A stretch of DNA of 38,143 bases from CAZFQG01 sp964520785 (GTDB taxonomy: Bacteria > Planctomycetota > Planctomycetia > Pirellulales > Thermoguttaceae), in contig CAZFQG010000037.1 in assembly GCA_964520785.1 (NCBI GenBank), forward strand, positions 1-38,143. Reading direction: 5' to 3'. Under the pieces are notes generated by a model. That model saw only the letters and a list, made by a program, of their open reading frames with translations, was not told the DNA's origin and made no database searches. This document shows positions 24,518 through 32,571 of the stretch, in pieces; the first letter of the stretch is position 1; every line of letters begins with the position of its first letter. The translations under genes were made by a program, and so were the position numbers.

Positions 24518-25795
24518 CTACTTCACGATCCCGCTGATGTCGATGATAAACATCTGGCGGCCTTCTCCGGTGTGGGCCGAGTCGATAACGACCATCGTTC
24601 CATCGGGGCTGCAGCGAGGATGCGTGTCCACGCGCCATTCGCCGGTATATTCCTTCGGCCGGTTGAAACGGCCCAGGGGAATTCTCTCGTTGGTCGAAAT
24701 CCGATAAAGATAAGGCGTGATGTTGCCGTCGCGGTCGGGGTAGGTATCGTTGAGGATATAGTCCCGGTTCGGCAGATAGGTGCAGTGACCGTCGCCGCGC
24801 ATGACGTCCTTGCCGATCCGCTTCACGTCGCCGCCCCCCTCCTTGTCCTCGAAAAGGAAGAAGCCGACGTTGTCGCGCCCCCCGTGCAGAGAGTACGCCA
24901 GGATGTGCGAAGGATCTCGCCAAATGAAGTGTGACGTCCCGCCGGAGCCGTCCACCAAGCGGAGGTCGGAGCCGTCCGGAGCCGCCGTGAACATTCGAGT
25001 CCGCCAGTCCCAAGGGTCCCGCGGCATCCACCGGTGGAGGAATATGAACCGCGACCCGTCCGGGTTGAAAAGAAGGTGATTGAAATAGTGCTTCTTCTCG
25101 CGGAGGTCGTATTTGTAGGGAATCCTCGCGACCTCGGCCAGACTGACTATCAACGATGTTTCACCCGTGTCCAGCTCGCCGCGGAAAATGCCGGTCTGAT
25201 CCGGTGCGAGAACGTCCTTGTAGGGGTCGGTCAGACCGGGATAACCATACCCGGGGCGCATGTCGGCGATCCGCGCGAAGTCGGGAGAGACGGCCGTCGT
25301 TCCATCGGGTCCGACCGAATATACTGGAAAGGGCACCGTCCGCTTCTTTCGAGAAAAGACGTCCAGAATATGGCAGACGAAACGATCCCCCTCGCGGTCA
25401 TTCCAAAGGATTTCGGACCGTGAGCCGGGCCGCCACTGGAGCATGCATCCTTGCTGCCAGCCCCAAGCGCGGCTTTCACCCAGTTCGATCCATTCGTTGT
25501 TCTCGGCCAGATCAACCATGCCAATCTTGATCACGTCGTCGGCCGTCGGGGAACGGTGTTCGAAACCGACTTCCATCCCGAGCAGGTACCGTTGCGTCGG
25601 ATCGAACTGAAGCTTGTCGTAGTAGGCGAACCAGTGGTGCTTGGGTCCGAATGTTACCTGACGCACCGGTGGCAACCCCTCCACGGCGGCACGAGCCGCC
25701 GGCTTTGGTATTTGTGCAAACACTCCGGCCGCGCCGGCCGCGGCGGCGGTCATCAGAAAATCCCGGCGAGATCTTCGTGGTTCGACTGGGAACAT
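24518..25795 (-). CDS. Tat-exported TolB-like beta-propeller protein (oligogalacturonate-lyase-like)
   Basis: A 425-residue protein with a twin-arginine signal (S9-R-R-D-F-L-M, then AAAAGAAGVFA), so it is exported folded. The mature part has repeated propeller blades: FGPKHHWFAYYDKLQFD, HLLFNPDGSRFIFLHRW, MFTAAPDGSDLRLVDGSGG, FIWRDPSHILAYS and THPRCSPDGTMVVIDSAHTG. The layout resembles PL22 oligogalacturonate lyases and TolB-type sensors. A catalytic assignment is not safe, though His-rich spots (HHW, HLL, GHCTY) could bind metal. GGAGG lies 8 bases before the ATG at 25795; the longer upstream frame is not plausible because the Tat motif would be buried. It is monocistronic as far as can be seen. 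Confidence 0.75.
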   Translation of the reverse strand: MFPVEPRRSRRDFLMTAAAAGAAGVFAQIPKPAARAAVEGLPPVRQVTFGPKHHWFAYYDKLQFDPTQRYLLGMEVGFEHRSPTADDVIKIGMVDLAENNEWIELGESRAWGWQQGCMLQWRPGSRSEILWNDREGDRFVCHILDVFSRKKRTVPFPVYSVGPDGTTAVSPDFARIADMRPGYGYPGLTDPYKDVLAPDQTGIFRGELDTGETSLIVSLAEVARIPYKYDLREKKHYFNHLLFNPDGSRFIFLHRWMPRDPWDWRTRMFTAAPDGSDLRLVDGSGGTSHFIWRDPSHILAYSLHGGRDNVGFFLFEDKEGGGDVKRIGKDVMRGDGHCTYLPNRDYILNDTYPDRDGNITPYLYRISTNERIPLGRFNRPKEYTGEWRVDTHPRCSPDGTMVVIDSAHTGEGRQMFIIDISGIVK

Positions 25796-26243
25796 GCGGA
25801 TGCCTCCACGATTGGGGGTATGGCGGTGGAAACGGCCGCGACTCGGCACGGCCCGAAAAATCCATTTTACCCGATTGCCTGGTGCGCATATACCGGCCGC
25901 TCTTTGAAAAGGGTCGGGAAAGAGTCGGGTTTCGCGGGTCAAGAAGGGGCCGATCGGAGTATTATTCTCATGCACCCCATTTTCCGGCCGCGCAAGACTT
26001 TCCTTGTCATTCTTTCCGCCAGAGCGCACGACGATTCGAAGCAGTTGGCGCGGCGCCGCGAAACCGCGACGGTCGGTTGGTGGGCCGCGTCAAGCTTCCT
26101 TATTCTCCAAACCGGGATACTCCTTCTCTTGACCGCCCATGCGAGCCGGTCGACGAAACGTCAGCGCCGCCCGAGGCTCGAAGTCGCGAACCGCTTCGTT
26201 CATGCCTTCTCATCCGATGGCCGCCGTGCCCCTCTGACGCCTG
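25796..26243. other. Gene-free spacer
   Basis: A 448-base region between the beta-propeller gene and the 3' end of hisB. A long plus-strand frame crosses it but runs antisense through both neighbours and has no family resemblance. No RNA gene, repeat or terminator was recognised. Confidence 0.45.
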
Positions 26244-26834
26244 CTACTGAAGTCTTCCCTTCGTACTCGGCACTCCCTGAATTCGCGGATCCAGCTCCAT
26301 CGCCTCGCGCAGCGCCCTCGCGGCCGCCTTAAAGACCGCCTCGGCGATATGATGGGTATTCCGGCCGTAATGCAGGTTCAAATGCAGATTGCAGCCGCAA
26401 TTCGCCGCGAAAGCCTGCCAGAATTCGTTCACCAATTCGGTGTCGAATTCTCCCACCTTGGCCGCGGTGAACTCGACGTTGGACACGAAGTAGACGCGAC
26501 CGCCCAGGTCGACCGTCGCCGTGGCGAGTGTCTCGTCCATCGGCAGCGTAAAAGAGCCGTATCGGCGGATACCCGCCTTGTCCCCCAGTGCGTCCCGGAC
26601 TGCCGTGCCGAACACGATGCCGACGTCCTCCACCGTGTGGTGAGAATCGATATCCAGGTCCCCCTTCGCGTCCACCGTCATATCGACGGCCGAGTGCTTC
26701 GCCAAGAGCGTCAGCATATGATCGAAAAAACCGACACCGGTGGCGACCGACGCGTCGCCGCGGCCGTCCAGGTCGATTACAACCCGAATTCGGGTCTCGG
26801 AGGTATTGCGTTCAATCGTCGCGTTTCGGGACAT
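26244..26834 (-). CDS. hisB: Imidazoleglycerol-phosphate dehydratase
   Basis: A 196-residue monofunctional HisB, catalysing the sixth step of histidine biosynthesis (IGP to imidazole acetol phosphate) in the cytoplasm. Both Mn-binding half-sites are present: GVGFFDHMLTLLAKHS, DIDSHHTVEDVGI, LPMDETLA and NTHHIAEAVFKAAARALREA. The length equals the usual 195-200 residues, with no phosphatase domain. The ATG at 26834 gives the standard MSRNATIERNTSETRI start and is preferred over a TTG at 26849. No clear ribosome-binding site is seen. It is not in a his operon here. Confidence 0.96.
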   Translation of the reverse strand: MSRNATIERNTSETRIRVVIDLDGRGDASVATGVGFFDHMLTLLAKHSAVDMTVDAKGDLDIDSHHTVEDVGIVFGTAVRDALGDKAGIRRYGSFTLPMDETLATATVDLGGRVYFVSNVEFTAAKVGEFDTELVNEFWQAFAANCGCNLHLNLHYGRNTHHIAEAVFKAAARALREAMELDPRIQGVPSTKGRLQ

Positions 26835-27296
26835 GGTATCGCTTGACAAAGGCCGGACGGCGCAGGGGATTCAAAGTCGAATGCAGGAACGGCGGAGGTT
26901 TTCGCGGAATTCACGAGAAGGGCAGTGTCTTTCTCCTGGAGGGGTGCCGCCGCGGCGGGGTTCGGAATAAAGGGACCTCTTGCTTCTCCGATATCGGCAA
27001 ATCCGCGGCGCCGCCCCATGAACCCCGCCCGGAACGGCAAAATCGCTAACGGGCCTCGAACCAATCCCGGCGGCAGCCTCGCTACGTCCCGTCGCAAAAA
27101 AGTCAGCGACGTGAACTTTCGCTCCTTCTATGATCCCATGGTATTCAGTGTATTCAGTTCTTCGGACGATACCCACTCTTTCGCGGATGTTTTTCTTTTT
27201 TTAGTAAATAATGAAAATGATCTCTCGCAGGATCGGCTCCTTCGCGCAACCGGGCATTCCTTTCGGTTGTTACCCGTTTCTTCCTACTTGTTCCCG
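26835..27296. other. Gene-free spacer before tRNA-Val
   Basis: About 460 bases upstream of hisB and of the tRNA. Small ORFs on both strands give low-complexity translations. The section from about 27120 to 27300 is more AT-rich and leads into the tRNA promoter. Nothing else was recognised. Confidence 0.4.
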
Positions 27297-27325
27297 TTGA
27301 CTTCCTAACCGAAGTGGAGTAGAAA
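27297..27325 (+). promoter_or_regulatory. Candidate tRNA-Val promoter
   Basis: TTGACT at 27297-27302, a 17-base spacer and TAGAAA at 27320-27325 (4 of 6 consensus). The leader would be about 25 bases before the mature tRNA. Confidence 0.45.
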
Positions 27326-27356
27326 TACCCTGTTGATCGGCAACACCGGTCACGTC

Positions 27357-27430
27357 GGGCGGTTAGCTCAGTCGGTTAGAGCGCCATCTTCACACGGTGG
27401 AAGTCGGTGGTTCGAGTCCACTACCGCCCA
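27357..27430 (+). tRNA. tRNA-Val (anticodon CAC)
   Basis: A 74-base cloverleaf. The acceptor GGGCGGT pairs with ACCGCCC, with discriminator A at 27430. The D-arm is GCTC...GAGC, and the anticodon stem CCATC/GGTGG encloses loop TTCACAC, giving anticodon CAC (reads GTG valine codons). The T-arm is GGTGG-TTCGAGT-CCACT. No 3' CCA is encoded. An integrase remnant and direct repeats follow at once, as expected if the tRNA 3' end served as an attachment site. Confidence 0.93.
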
Positions 27431-27503
27431 GTCGTAATGGTTGAAATAGCAAGGGTTTACGACAGGAATATATAGAGCAAGGACGATGTATAGGCGGCTG
27501 GTT

Positions 27504-27553
27504 AGTCTGTAATTACCGACTAATTGGTCTGTAGTCCTCGGTGGTCTGTAATT
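27504..27553 (+). repeat. Three short direct repeats between the tRNA and the integrase remnant
   Basis: AGTCTGTAATT (27504-27514), GGTCTGTAGT (27526-27535) and GGTCTGTAATT (27543-27553) share the core GTCTGTARTY-like sequence, starting 22 and 17 bases apart. Integrases use such clustered direct repeats as arm sites beside the attachment core. This is an inference from position and spacing. Confidence 0.45.
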
Positions 27554-27641
27554 GCTGTCTGACGGTCAACTATGGGCGAGGGACTGGAACCGACACGGCG
27601 GTTCGACGTCTGGAGAGTTTTCGAAATCCGTGGAGGGGATC

Positions 27642-28241
27642 GTGAGAATACCGAAATACTGCCTGCACAAGGCGACCGGGCAGGCCGTGGTCTGGCTGGG
27701 CAAGCGATGCGTCTATCTGGGTAAACATGGCAGTGTGGCCAGCAAAGAGGAGTATGAGCGCCAGATCCGGGATTGGCTGGCTCGGGGAAAAGAGGTGGGG
27801 CCGGCCAGCGAGATGCCGTTGCTGACCCTGGCGGCGCTCTACTGGGACGATCAGAAGAATTTGCGGGGGTACCAGGATGGGGGGCGGAGGGTTGGGCCCA
27901 TCGACGGCATTCACCAGATGCTCCAGCGGATCACGCGGGCGTATGGCCAGATGCCGGCCGTGGAGTTCGGACCGCAACGCCTGCACGAATTCCGGATGCG
28001 GATGATCGACGAGGGGCTTTCTCGCGTAACTGTCCATTTTCGCGCAGCGGGACGGTCGAATAGGATACGTAAGCGTGTGCCGAACACTTGGTGGACGCGG
28101 TTCTCTACTGGCTGGAGTGAAACGCCGCCGCGAGGGGCGGCGGAGCGTGGGGCCTTTGCAATTCGGCCAGTTCCGACTCGAAGATTGAACGTCCTTCCGC
28201 GAGCCAGCGCTCGACTTCCGAGAGTAGACACTCCAGCGTGA
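27642..28241 (+). pseudogene. Truncated tyrosine-type integrase (N-terminal part), interrupted by an IS element
   Basis: The start is GTG with a strong GGAGGGG at 27632-27638. The first about 128 codons match planctomycete integrase N-termini as I recall them: RIPKYCLHKATGQAVVWLGK, then RCVYLGKHGSVASKEEYERQ, then IRDWLARG. The SAM-like core-binding region starts (LTLAALYWDD, GPIDGIHQMLQRI) and stops after RMIDEGLSR at about 28025. From there the frame reads into the inverted repeat of the IS66-type element and ends at 28241 in unrelated residues. The catalytic domain with its R-H-R-Y residues is absent and is not found on the far side of the element. The gene is therefore dead. Confidence 0.75.
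28026..28041 (+). repeat. Left terminal inverted repeat of the IS66-type element
   Basis: GTAACTGTCCATTTTC, identical over 16 bases to the reverse complement of 29343-29358. It directly abuts the last integrase codons. Confidence 0.85.
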
Positions 28242-29282
28242 ATTTTTCAAACCGAGTTTGCAGCGACGCCAGCACCGTCATGATTACGCCACGGCGTTTG
28301 GCGCCGAGCGACGTTTTGCTGGTTCGTCCGCCCTTGCGTATTTCCGCTTCGCGACGAACGTTCCGCTCGCTAGTATTGTTGGTCGGCTCGACTTGCGGAT
28401 GCTCGACGAAAACAAACAGGCACGCGAGGTTGTCGATCAGCTCGTTTTGCAGCCGAATGAACGTCGCTTCGGAATCGGGCGTGGCGTCCTTGTCGATCGT
28501 TTCGCCGTGGCGAGTGCACAGTGAACGGATTTTCTTTTGCAGTTCATGTGCCTTGGACTCGCGTCCAACGCTCAACCGACGATCCTCGCGGTAATGAACG
28601 GCCTGCCCATAGATTTCGCATAAATCGTCGAGAAACACCGCGTAGTGTTTCTCGTCCGGGTATTGCAGTGCGAGCTTAATCGCCTTGCGAATCAAGTGTG
28701 CCCAGCAGAGTTGATGCTTGCTGAAAAGGCTTTTGTAGGCGGCGTAATCGTCCGTCACGCCGACGCCCGCGAACTGGCCGAGCACCGTTTCGGCCTCGGC
28801 TTTCCCCCGTCCCACGCCGCAGCGAAATAGCACATGCATGGCCGTCGAGAAAGCCCAAGTATAACAGGAACGCCTGCCTACCTTCCAGCCGGTCTCGTCG
28901 ATATAAACGACCATCGAAAGCGCAATCAGTTCGGCGATCGTGTCGTACTGCTCGTCCCAGTCGGCGGCCAACTGGCTCAAGAGGGAATCGGCCTGCGATT
29001 TCGACAATTCCAGGCCCGTGAAAAACCGCATGATTTCGCGGGCGTTATCGAGCGAGACGCCGATCCAATAGTGCAGAAACGCCAGAATGAGAATGACCTC
29101 GATTCCATATTCACTTCGACTGTTACGCAGGCCCGCCGGCAGCGGCAGTTCCTTCGAGTCGGGCAAATCATAGATATTGTAGGCAACATAGACTCAGCTT
29201 CAAGCTGCCTGATCCGCTCGGCTTGCCGCTCGATCGTTTCGTCGCGCCGCCTCAGTTCCTTCACATAGTCGGTTGCATTCAT
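28105..29282 (-). pseudogene. IS66-type transposase (TnpC-like), internally deleted and frameshifted
   Basis: The first piece starts at ATG 29282: a leucine-zipper-like helix (MNATDYVKELRRRDETIERQ, then AERIRQLEAE). The frame then breaks near 29170-29195. The second piece (28105 to about 29190) carries the catalytic DDE_Tnp_IS66 domain: LPLPAGLRNSRSEYGIEVIL, VVYIDETGWKVG with the first Asp, GVTDDYAAYKS with the second, and EPTNNTSERNVR with the final Glu. The stretch that normally lies between them, Ser/Pro-rich plus the Cys zinc module, is missing (roughly 100 or more residues). The catalytic triad is intact but the DNA-binding part is lost. It is probably inactive on its own, but its ends could still be mobilised in trans. 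Confidence 0.78.
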
Positions 29283-29342
29283 AACCCATATAAATGCACG
29301 ATATCACCAGGCAAGAAAAGGGCAGTTCCTCAGTTTCTTCCG

Positions 29343-29358
29343 GAAAATGGACAGTTAC
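29343..29358 (-). repeat. Right terminal inverted repeat of the IS66-type element
   Basis: GAAAATGGACAGTTAC, a perfect inverse of the left end at 28026-28041. Confidence 0.85.
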
Positions 29359-30014
29359 CGCCGAAAGCGTCGCCGTGTCGCGTAGGTGCAAATGCCGTAC
29401 CGTCCGTTCGGCAATACTAGAAAAAATCTTCGTGTCGGCGGTGAGCGACCGTCGAGACCACGCGATTATCATTGTCTTCAAAATTGTTCTGGCCTCGTTC
29501 TTTCCGAGCGTCGTCGCGGAGCGTCGTCGCGCGGCTATGGGACCCCGCGAAACAGGTGACCTTTTTGAGCGTCATGCAGCACTACCGGCCGGCCGAGATT
29601 CTAGCAAAGCCGAGCCGCCCCGATACGAGATGTCGTGACCTTGTTCTGCGTTGGAGGTTCTGCGCTGGAGGAATCACCTGGGTGGTCGGAGGCGAAATCG
29701 TCGCTCGTCGAAACATATTCCCCGCCTGAGCCGCCGATGAGCCCATTCCCGTTAGGCGGAGACCTCGCGAACGGACCACCGTTGCGCGTACAAACGTCAG
29801 AATGTCGCGTTGGGCGAAATGAGCGGATGCCGGCGGCGAATTTCCGACAAGAACCATATAACGACTCCATTCTCGGCACGCCGATTGCGCTTCAAGGGGA
29901 GCGTCGTCCCGCAATCCACGGTTGCGGCAGAAAGACGAGCGACTCGCCCAGTAGAAAAACCGGCCCGTTCGTTCGTCCACGAATCACCATTCCATGTAGA
30001 GGAGAGACACGGAA
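29359..30014. other. Gene-poor tract after the IS element
   Basis: About 650 bases without a credible gene. None of the frames to the right of the IS continues the integrase. ORFs on both strands (up to 133 codons) lack family patterns and overlap each other. The last 20 bases hold the ribosome-binding site of the CBS gene (GAGGAGAG). Confidence 0.4.
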
Positions 30015-30440
30015 ATGCAAGTACAGGAAATCATGACCCGAGACGTCGAGACGATCACCCCGGACGAAAGTCTTTTTGACGCCGCGCAGAAAATGCGATG
30101 TGTCGATGCCGGCGCAATTCCGGTCGTGACGGCGGATGGCTCGGTCGTCGGAATGCTAACGGACCGGGATATCGTAGTCCGAGCGATCGCGGACGGAAAG
30201 AACCCGAAAGAGGTTCGCGTGGGAGACGCGATGACGGCCGATCCGGTCGCCTGCCGACCGGATCGGCCCTTGGACGCGGCCGCCAATACCATGCGCGACA
30301 GACGAATTCGTCGGCTTCTGGTTACCGAGGAGCACAACAAGAATGTAGTCGGAATCATCTCTCTGGGCGACGTGGCCGCCCGCGCCCACGAAACGGAACT
30401 TGTGGGGGAAGCCGCCGAGGCGATCGCCCAGCCGGCCTAG
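30015..30440 (+). CDS. CBS-domain pair protein
   Basis: A 141-residue protein made of two CBS motifs forming one Bateman module. CBS1 runs from VQEIMTRDVETITPDESLFD to SVVGMLTDRDIVVRAIADG. CBS2 runs from RVGDAMTADPVACRPDRPLD to NVVGIISLGDVAARAHETE. Such modules bind adenosyl ligands (AMP, ATP, SAM, c-di-AMP) and sense energy or stress state. There is no output domain, so it would act in trans. GAGGAGAG upstream supports the ATG. The C-terminus (ETELVGEAAEAIAQPA) is a short helix. It opens the cluster shared with BON, HtrA and ATPase genes, although 1.3 kb of gene-poor DNA separates it from the BON gene. Confidence 0.93.
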   Translation: MQVQEIMTRDVETITPDESLFDAAQKMRCVDAGAIPVVTADGSVVGMLTDRDIVVRAIADGKNPKEVRVGDAMTADPVACRPDRPLDAAANTMRDRRIRRLLVTEEHNKNVVGIISLGDVAARAHETELVGEAAEAIAQPA

Positions 30441-30736
30441 CAGCCTGTTCGTAAACCATCCTGGCGCGAACGAATCGATTGTCCGCCGATCACGCTTCGA
30501 AGCCGTTCGAACGAAGCGAAATGTTTGGTTTCCCAATTCTCGTCGCGAGCTTTCAAATCCGCGCATCGCCAGCGTCCCGCGAAGTCGGACAAAGGCGATG
30601 CGCGGCGGTGTGAACGCGTTCGAGCGCGCCACGCGTGTTCCGTCCCATGCATTTCTCGCGATCCAATCGAAGCCGACCGGACGAAGCATGATCGCGACCC
30701 ATTCGAGTGTCGCTACGGCCCTCGGACCGTCCAACT

Positions 30737-30928
30737 TCAATCGACTTCGATTTCGTTCACCAGGTGACGCGGTCCGATGATGTGCAACGCGGCAGTCTGG
30801 GCCACCTGTTTCTAAAAGTAACTCCCAACACGTCCGCTCAGCCGAACGTCCTCGTCGGAAGTCGATATCTCCAATTCGACGGACCGGAAACTGATTTCAT
30901 CCTTCTCCTCCTCGATGTGAATGTTTGA
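30737..30928 (-). pseudogene. BON-domain remnant with internal amber codon
   Basis: Read on the minus strand, one frame gives DEISFRSVELEISTSDEDVR, then LSGRVGSYF, a TAG stop (30814-30812), then KQVAQTAALHIIGPRHLVNE and IEVD before the TGA at 30739-30737. This is the BON fold pattern of planctomycete BON proteins, which usually read SYFLKQVAQ here, so TAG would be a single-base change of a Leu TTG codon. A strong GAGGAGGAGAAGG precedes an ATG at 30900, but that ATG is in another frame, suggesting a second lesion. The domain itself was recognised by eye; a profile search would settle it. Confidence 0.6.
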
Positions 30929-30983
30929 CGCCCGGCGAGCCACGAACACGACTTCTCGAACGCGGGCGGTGGAGTGACGGCCA

Positions 30984-31023
30984 CGTTGGTCGGGGAACGA
31001 CCCTTGCGAAATGGTTCATCCGG
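30984..31023. repeat. Diverged spacer repeat, copy A
   Basis: Three anchors in order: CGTTGGTCGG, GGAACGACCC, then GGTTCATCCGG. The same three occur in the same order at 31350-31416. The nature of the repeat is unknown. Confidence 0.5.
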
Positions 31024-31349
31024 TTCCAGGGGACCAGCACCGCAAAAGAGTCGCCGACTCATTCGCGGGCAAACCCAACGGTTTGCACGGTGTCATCTCT
31101 GCGACGCGTCGCCGCTCCTCCCGCGATCTCCGATGTGCTCACAAACAATGCAGGCGTTTCTCACGCCTTGGCAACGGCGGGGGTTCGCAGTATGTGATTT
31201 CAGATTAAGCAAACCCTGCGCCGGATTTGGAGAACTTCACCCGTAATCTCAGCGATCGGCCGCGCCGATTCGTTGCGAAGGCGTTCCCGCGAACCGTCGG
31301 TCGTCGACCGCGAGGCGACCGCGGGTGTCCGAACCTGGAACTGGGCGGA

Positions 31350-31416
31350 CGTTGGTCGGCAACGTCCGCGCGTGGAACGACCCCCCTCGCGGTGTCGTTT
31401 CGAAGGGTTCATCCGG
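31350..31416. repeat. Diverged spacer repeat, copy B
   Basis: CGTTGGTCGG (31350-31359), GGAACGACCC (31374-31383) and GGTTCATCCGG (31406-31416) are as in copy A but separated by 14 and 22 bases instead of 0 and 9. The net length difference is 27 bases. Confidence 0.5.
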
Positions 31417-31743
31417 CGCGTTTACCATGCACAACGAAGTTACATGCGGCTTGTCGCGCGTTGCGGCATCGCATTTGCTCGGCGATGAGGAGTGTTTCCC
31501 ATTTTGGCGAGTAACGGAATACCGGTGCCGCATATGCCGTATAAACTTATACTGATTCGAAGGAAGGAAAAACCCGGACCATTTACGAGACCAATGGCCG
31601 GGATTCGTCTGCCAAGGCCGTGGCGGCGCGATAAGGCACTGTGTCGTGATCCGCCACTCCGCGCCCAGACGTCGCGGGAACGCCCGTGTTGTCCTTACCA
31701 ACGCCAGATTCGAATCAAATCAACTCATTTCAGGAGGAAACCA

Positions 31744-32571
31744 ATGAGGAATTGGCCATATTGTTGCATCGCCTTCGGGGCGAGTGTCCTGCTATGTTGT
31801 CTCGCGACCGGGAACGCCGCGTCCGCGGCTCCGGAACGCCTGGCCGACGGCGACATCACGCTCGCCGTGGAAACCAAGCTGATCGTGGAGCCGGCGGTTC
31901 CATCGCACAGAATCGACGTGTCGACGGACGACGGAATCGTGACCTTGTCGGGGTCGGTGGACACTTATACCGCGAGGCTGGACGCGGCGGAAGCGGCCGC
32001 GTCCGTGAAAGGCGTGCGCGCGGTGATCAACGAAATCGTCGTGAAGCCCATTATACGCACGGATGCCCAGATTCGCGGTGACGTAATTTCCGCCTTGGCG
32101 TTCGATCCCCTCACCGAGGCTTTCCAGATCGACGTTAGCGTGGAAAACGGCGTGGTCACCTTGGAAGGGACGGTTGACTCTTACGCGGAGAAGATCGTTG
32201 CCGAGCAAGTCGCGCAAAACGTAAAAGGAGTGATCGATGTTCGGAACATTCGCGAGACGGGGTCAGCGCGAGAGAACCAAATGAGTCATTTCGATAAGGA
32301 GACGAACAATGTTATTCGTTCGGAGGCGAATCCCCATGTACCTGGGCACCGTGTTGGTCGGGCTGGCATTCGGCACCGCCTGTACCCGCCCTGGACAGGA
32401 GGAACGCATGGACACGGTGTCGAATTCACGATCAAAGTTCGGCGGACCGGCGGACGCGACGGAGAGCCCGGTTGGAGCATCCGAATCAATCGATACCACC
32501 GGCGAGGAGGGATCGCAAGCAAGCGTCGCGACTCGAAGCGCGGAAGAGGACGCGAGCCGGCGGATGCCTGA
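31744..32571 (+). CDS. Exported double-BON-domain protein (OsmY-like), with out-of-frame-like C-terminal extension
   Basis: A 275-residue frame. The signal peptide (MRNWPYCCIAFGASVLLCCL, cleavage near GNAASA) is followed by two BON domains. BON1 has VSTDDGIVTLSGSVDTYTAR, then VKGVRAVINEIVV. BON2 has VSVENGVVTLEGTVDSYAEK, then VKGVIDVRNI. BON domains bind membranes or other surface ligands and are typical of osmotic-stress proteins such as OsmY. AGGAGG 4-5 bases before the ATG fixes the start. After about residue 177 the translation becomes Arg/Gly-rich and overlaps the HtrA gene by 263 bases in another frame. A TGA in the +1 frame at about 32282 suggests the natural end was lost by a one-base change or sequencing error, so the tail may not be real protein. 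Confidence 0.82.
   Translation: MRNWPYCCIAFGASVLLCCLATGNAASAAPERLADGDITLAVETKLIVEPAVPSHRIDVSTDDGIVTLSGSVDTYTARLDAAEAAASVKGVRAVINEIVVKPIIRTDAQIRGDVISALAFDPLTEAFQIDVSVENGVVTLEGTVDSYAEKIVAEQVAQNVKGVIDVRNIRETGSARENQMSHFDKETNNVIRSEANPHVPGHRVGRAGIRHRLYPPWTGGTHGHGVEFTIKVRRTGGRDGEPGWSIRINRYHRRGGIASKRRDSKRGRGREPADA

Larger units (their letters stand above)
28026..29358. mobile_element. Defective IS66-family insertion sequence, 1333 bp
   Basis: Perfect 16-bp terminal inverted repeats bound it: GTAACTGTCCATTTTC at 28026-28041 and its reverse complement at 29343-29358. GTAA ends are usual in the IS66 family. The element contains a single minus-strand transposase with an internal deletion and frame break. 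The 8-bp flanks differ (TTTCTCGC left, CGCCGAAA right), so there is no target duplication. Either one flank was lost by deletion, or the ends recombined with another copy. Confidence 0.75.
30441..31743. other. Gene-poor tract between the CBS and BON genes
   Basis: About 1.3 kb without an intact gene. It contains the BON-domain remnant at 30737-30928 (minus strand) and two copies of a diverged non-coding repeat (30984-31023 and 31350-31416). Promoter-like -10 sequences TATAAA and TATACT (31540-31553) lie about 190 bases upstream of the BON gene without a clear -35. Remaining ORFs show no family pattern. Confidence 0.45.

Noticed and set aside
25451..26332. A 293-codon plus-strand ORF
   Set aside because: It is antisense to the Tat-exported protein and hisB, and the translation shows no domain.
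30156..30740. A 194-codon minus-strand ORF whose TTG start overlaps the BON remnant's stop
   Set aside because: One half is antisense to the well-supported CBS gene, and the other half shows no family resemblance. The overlap with the stop is probably chance.
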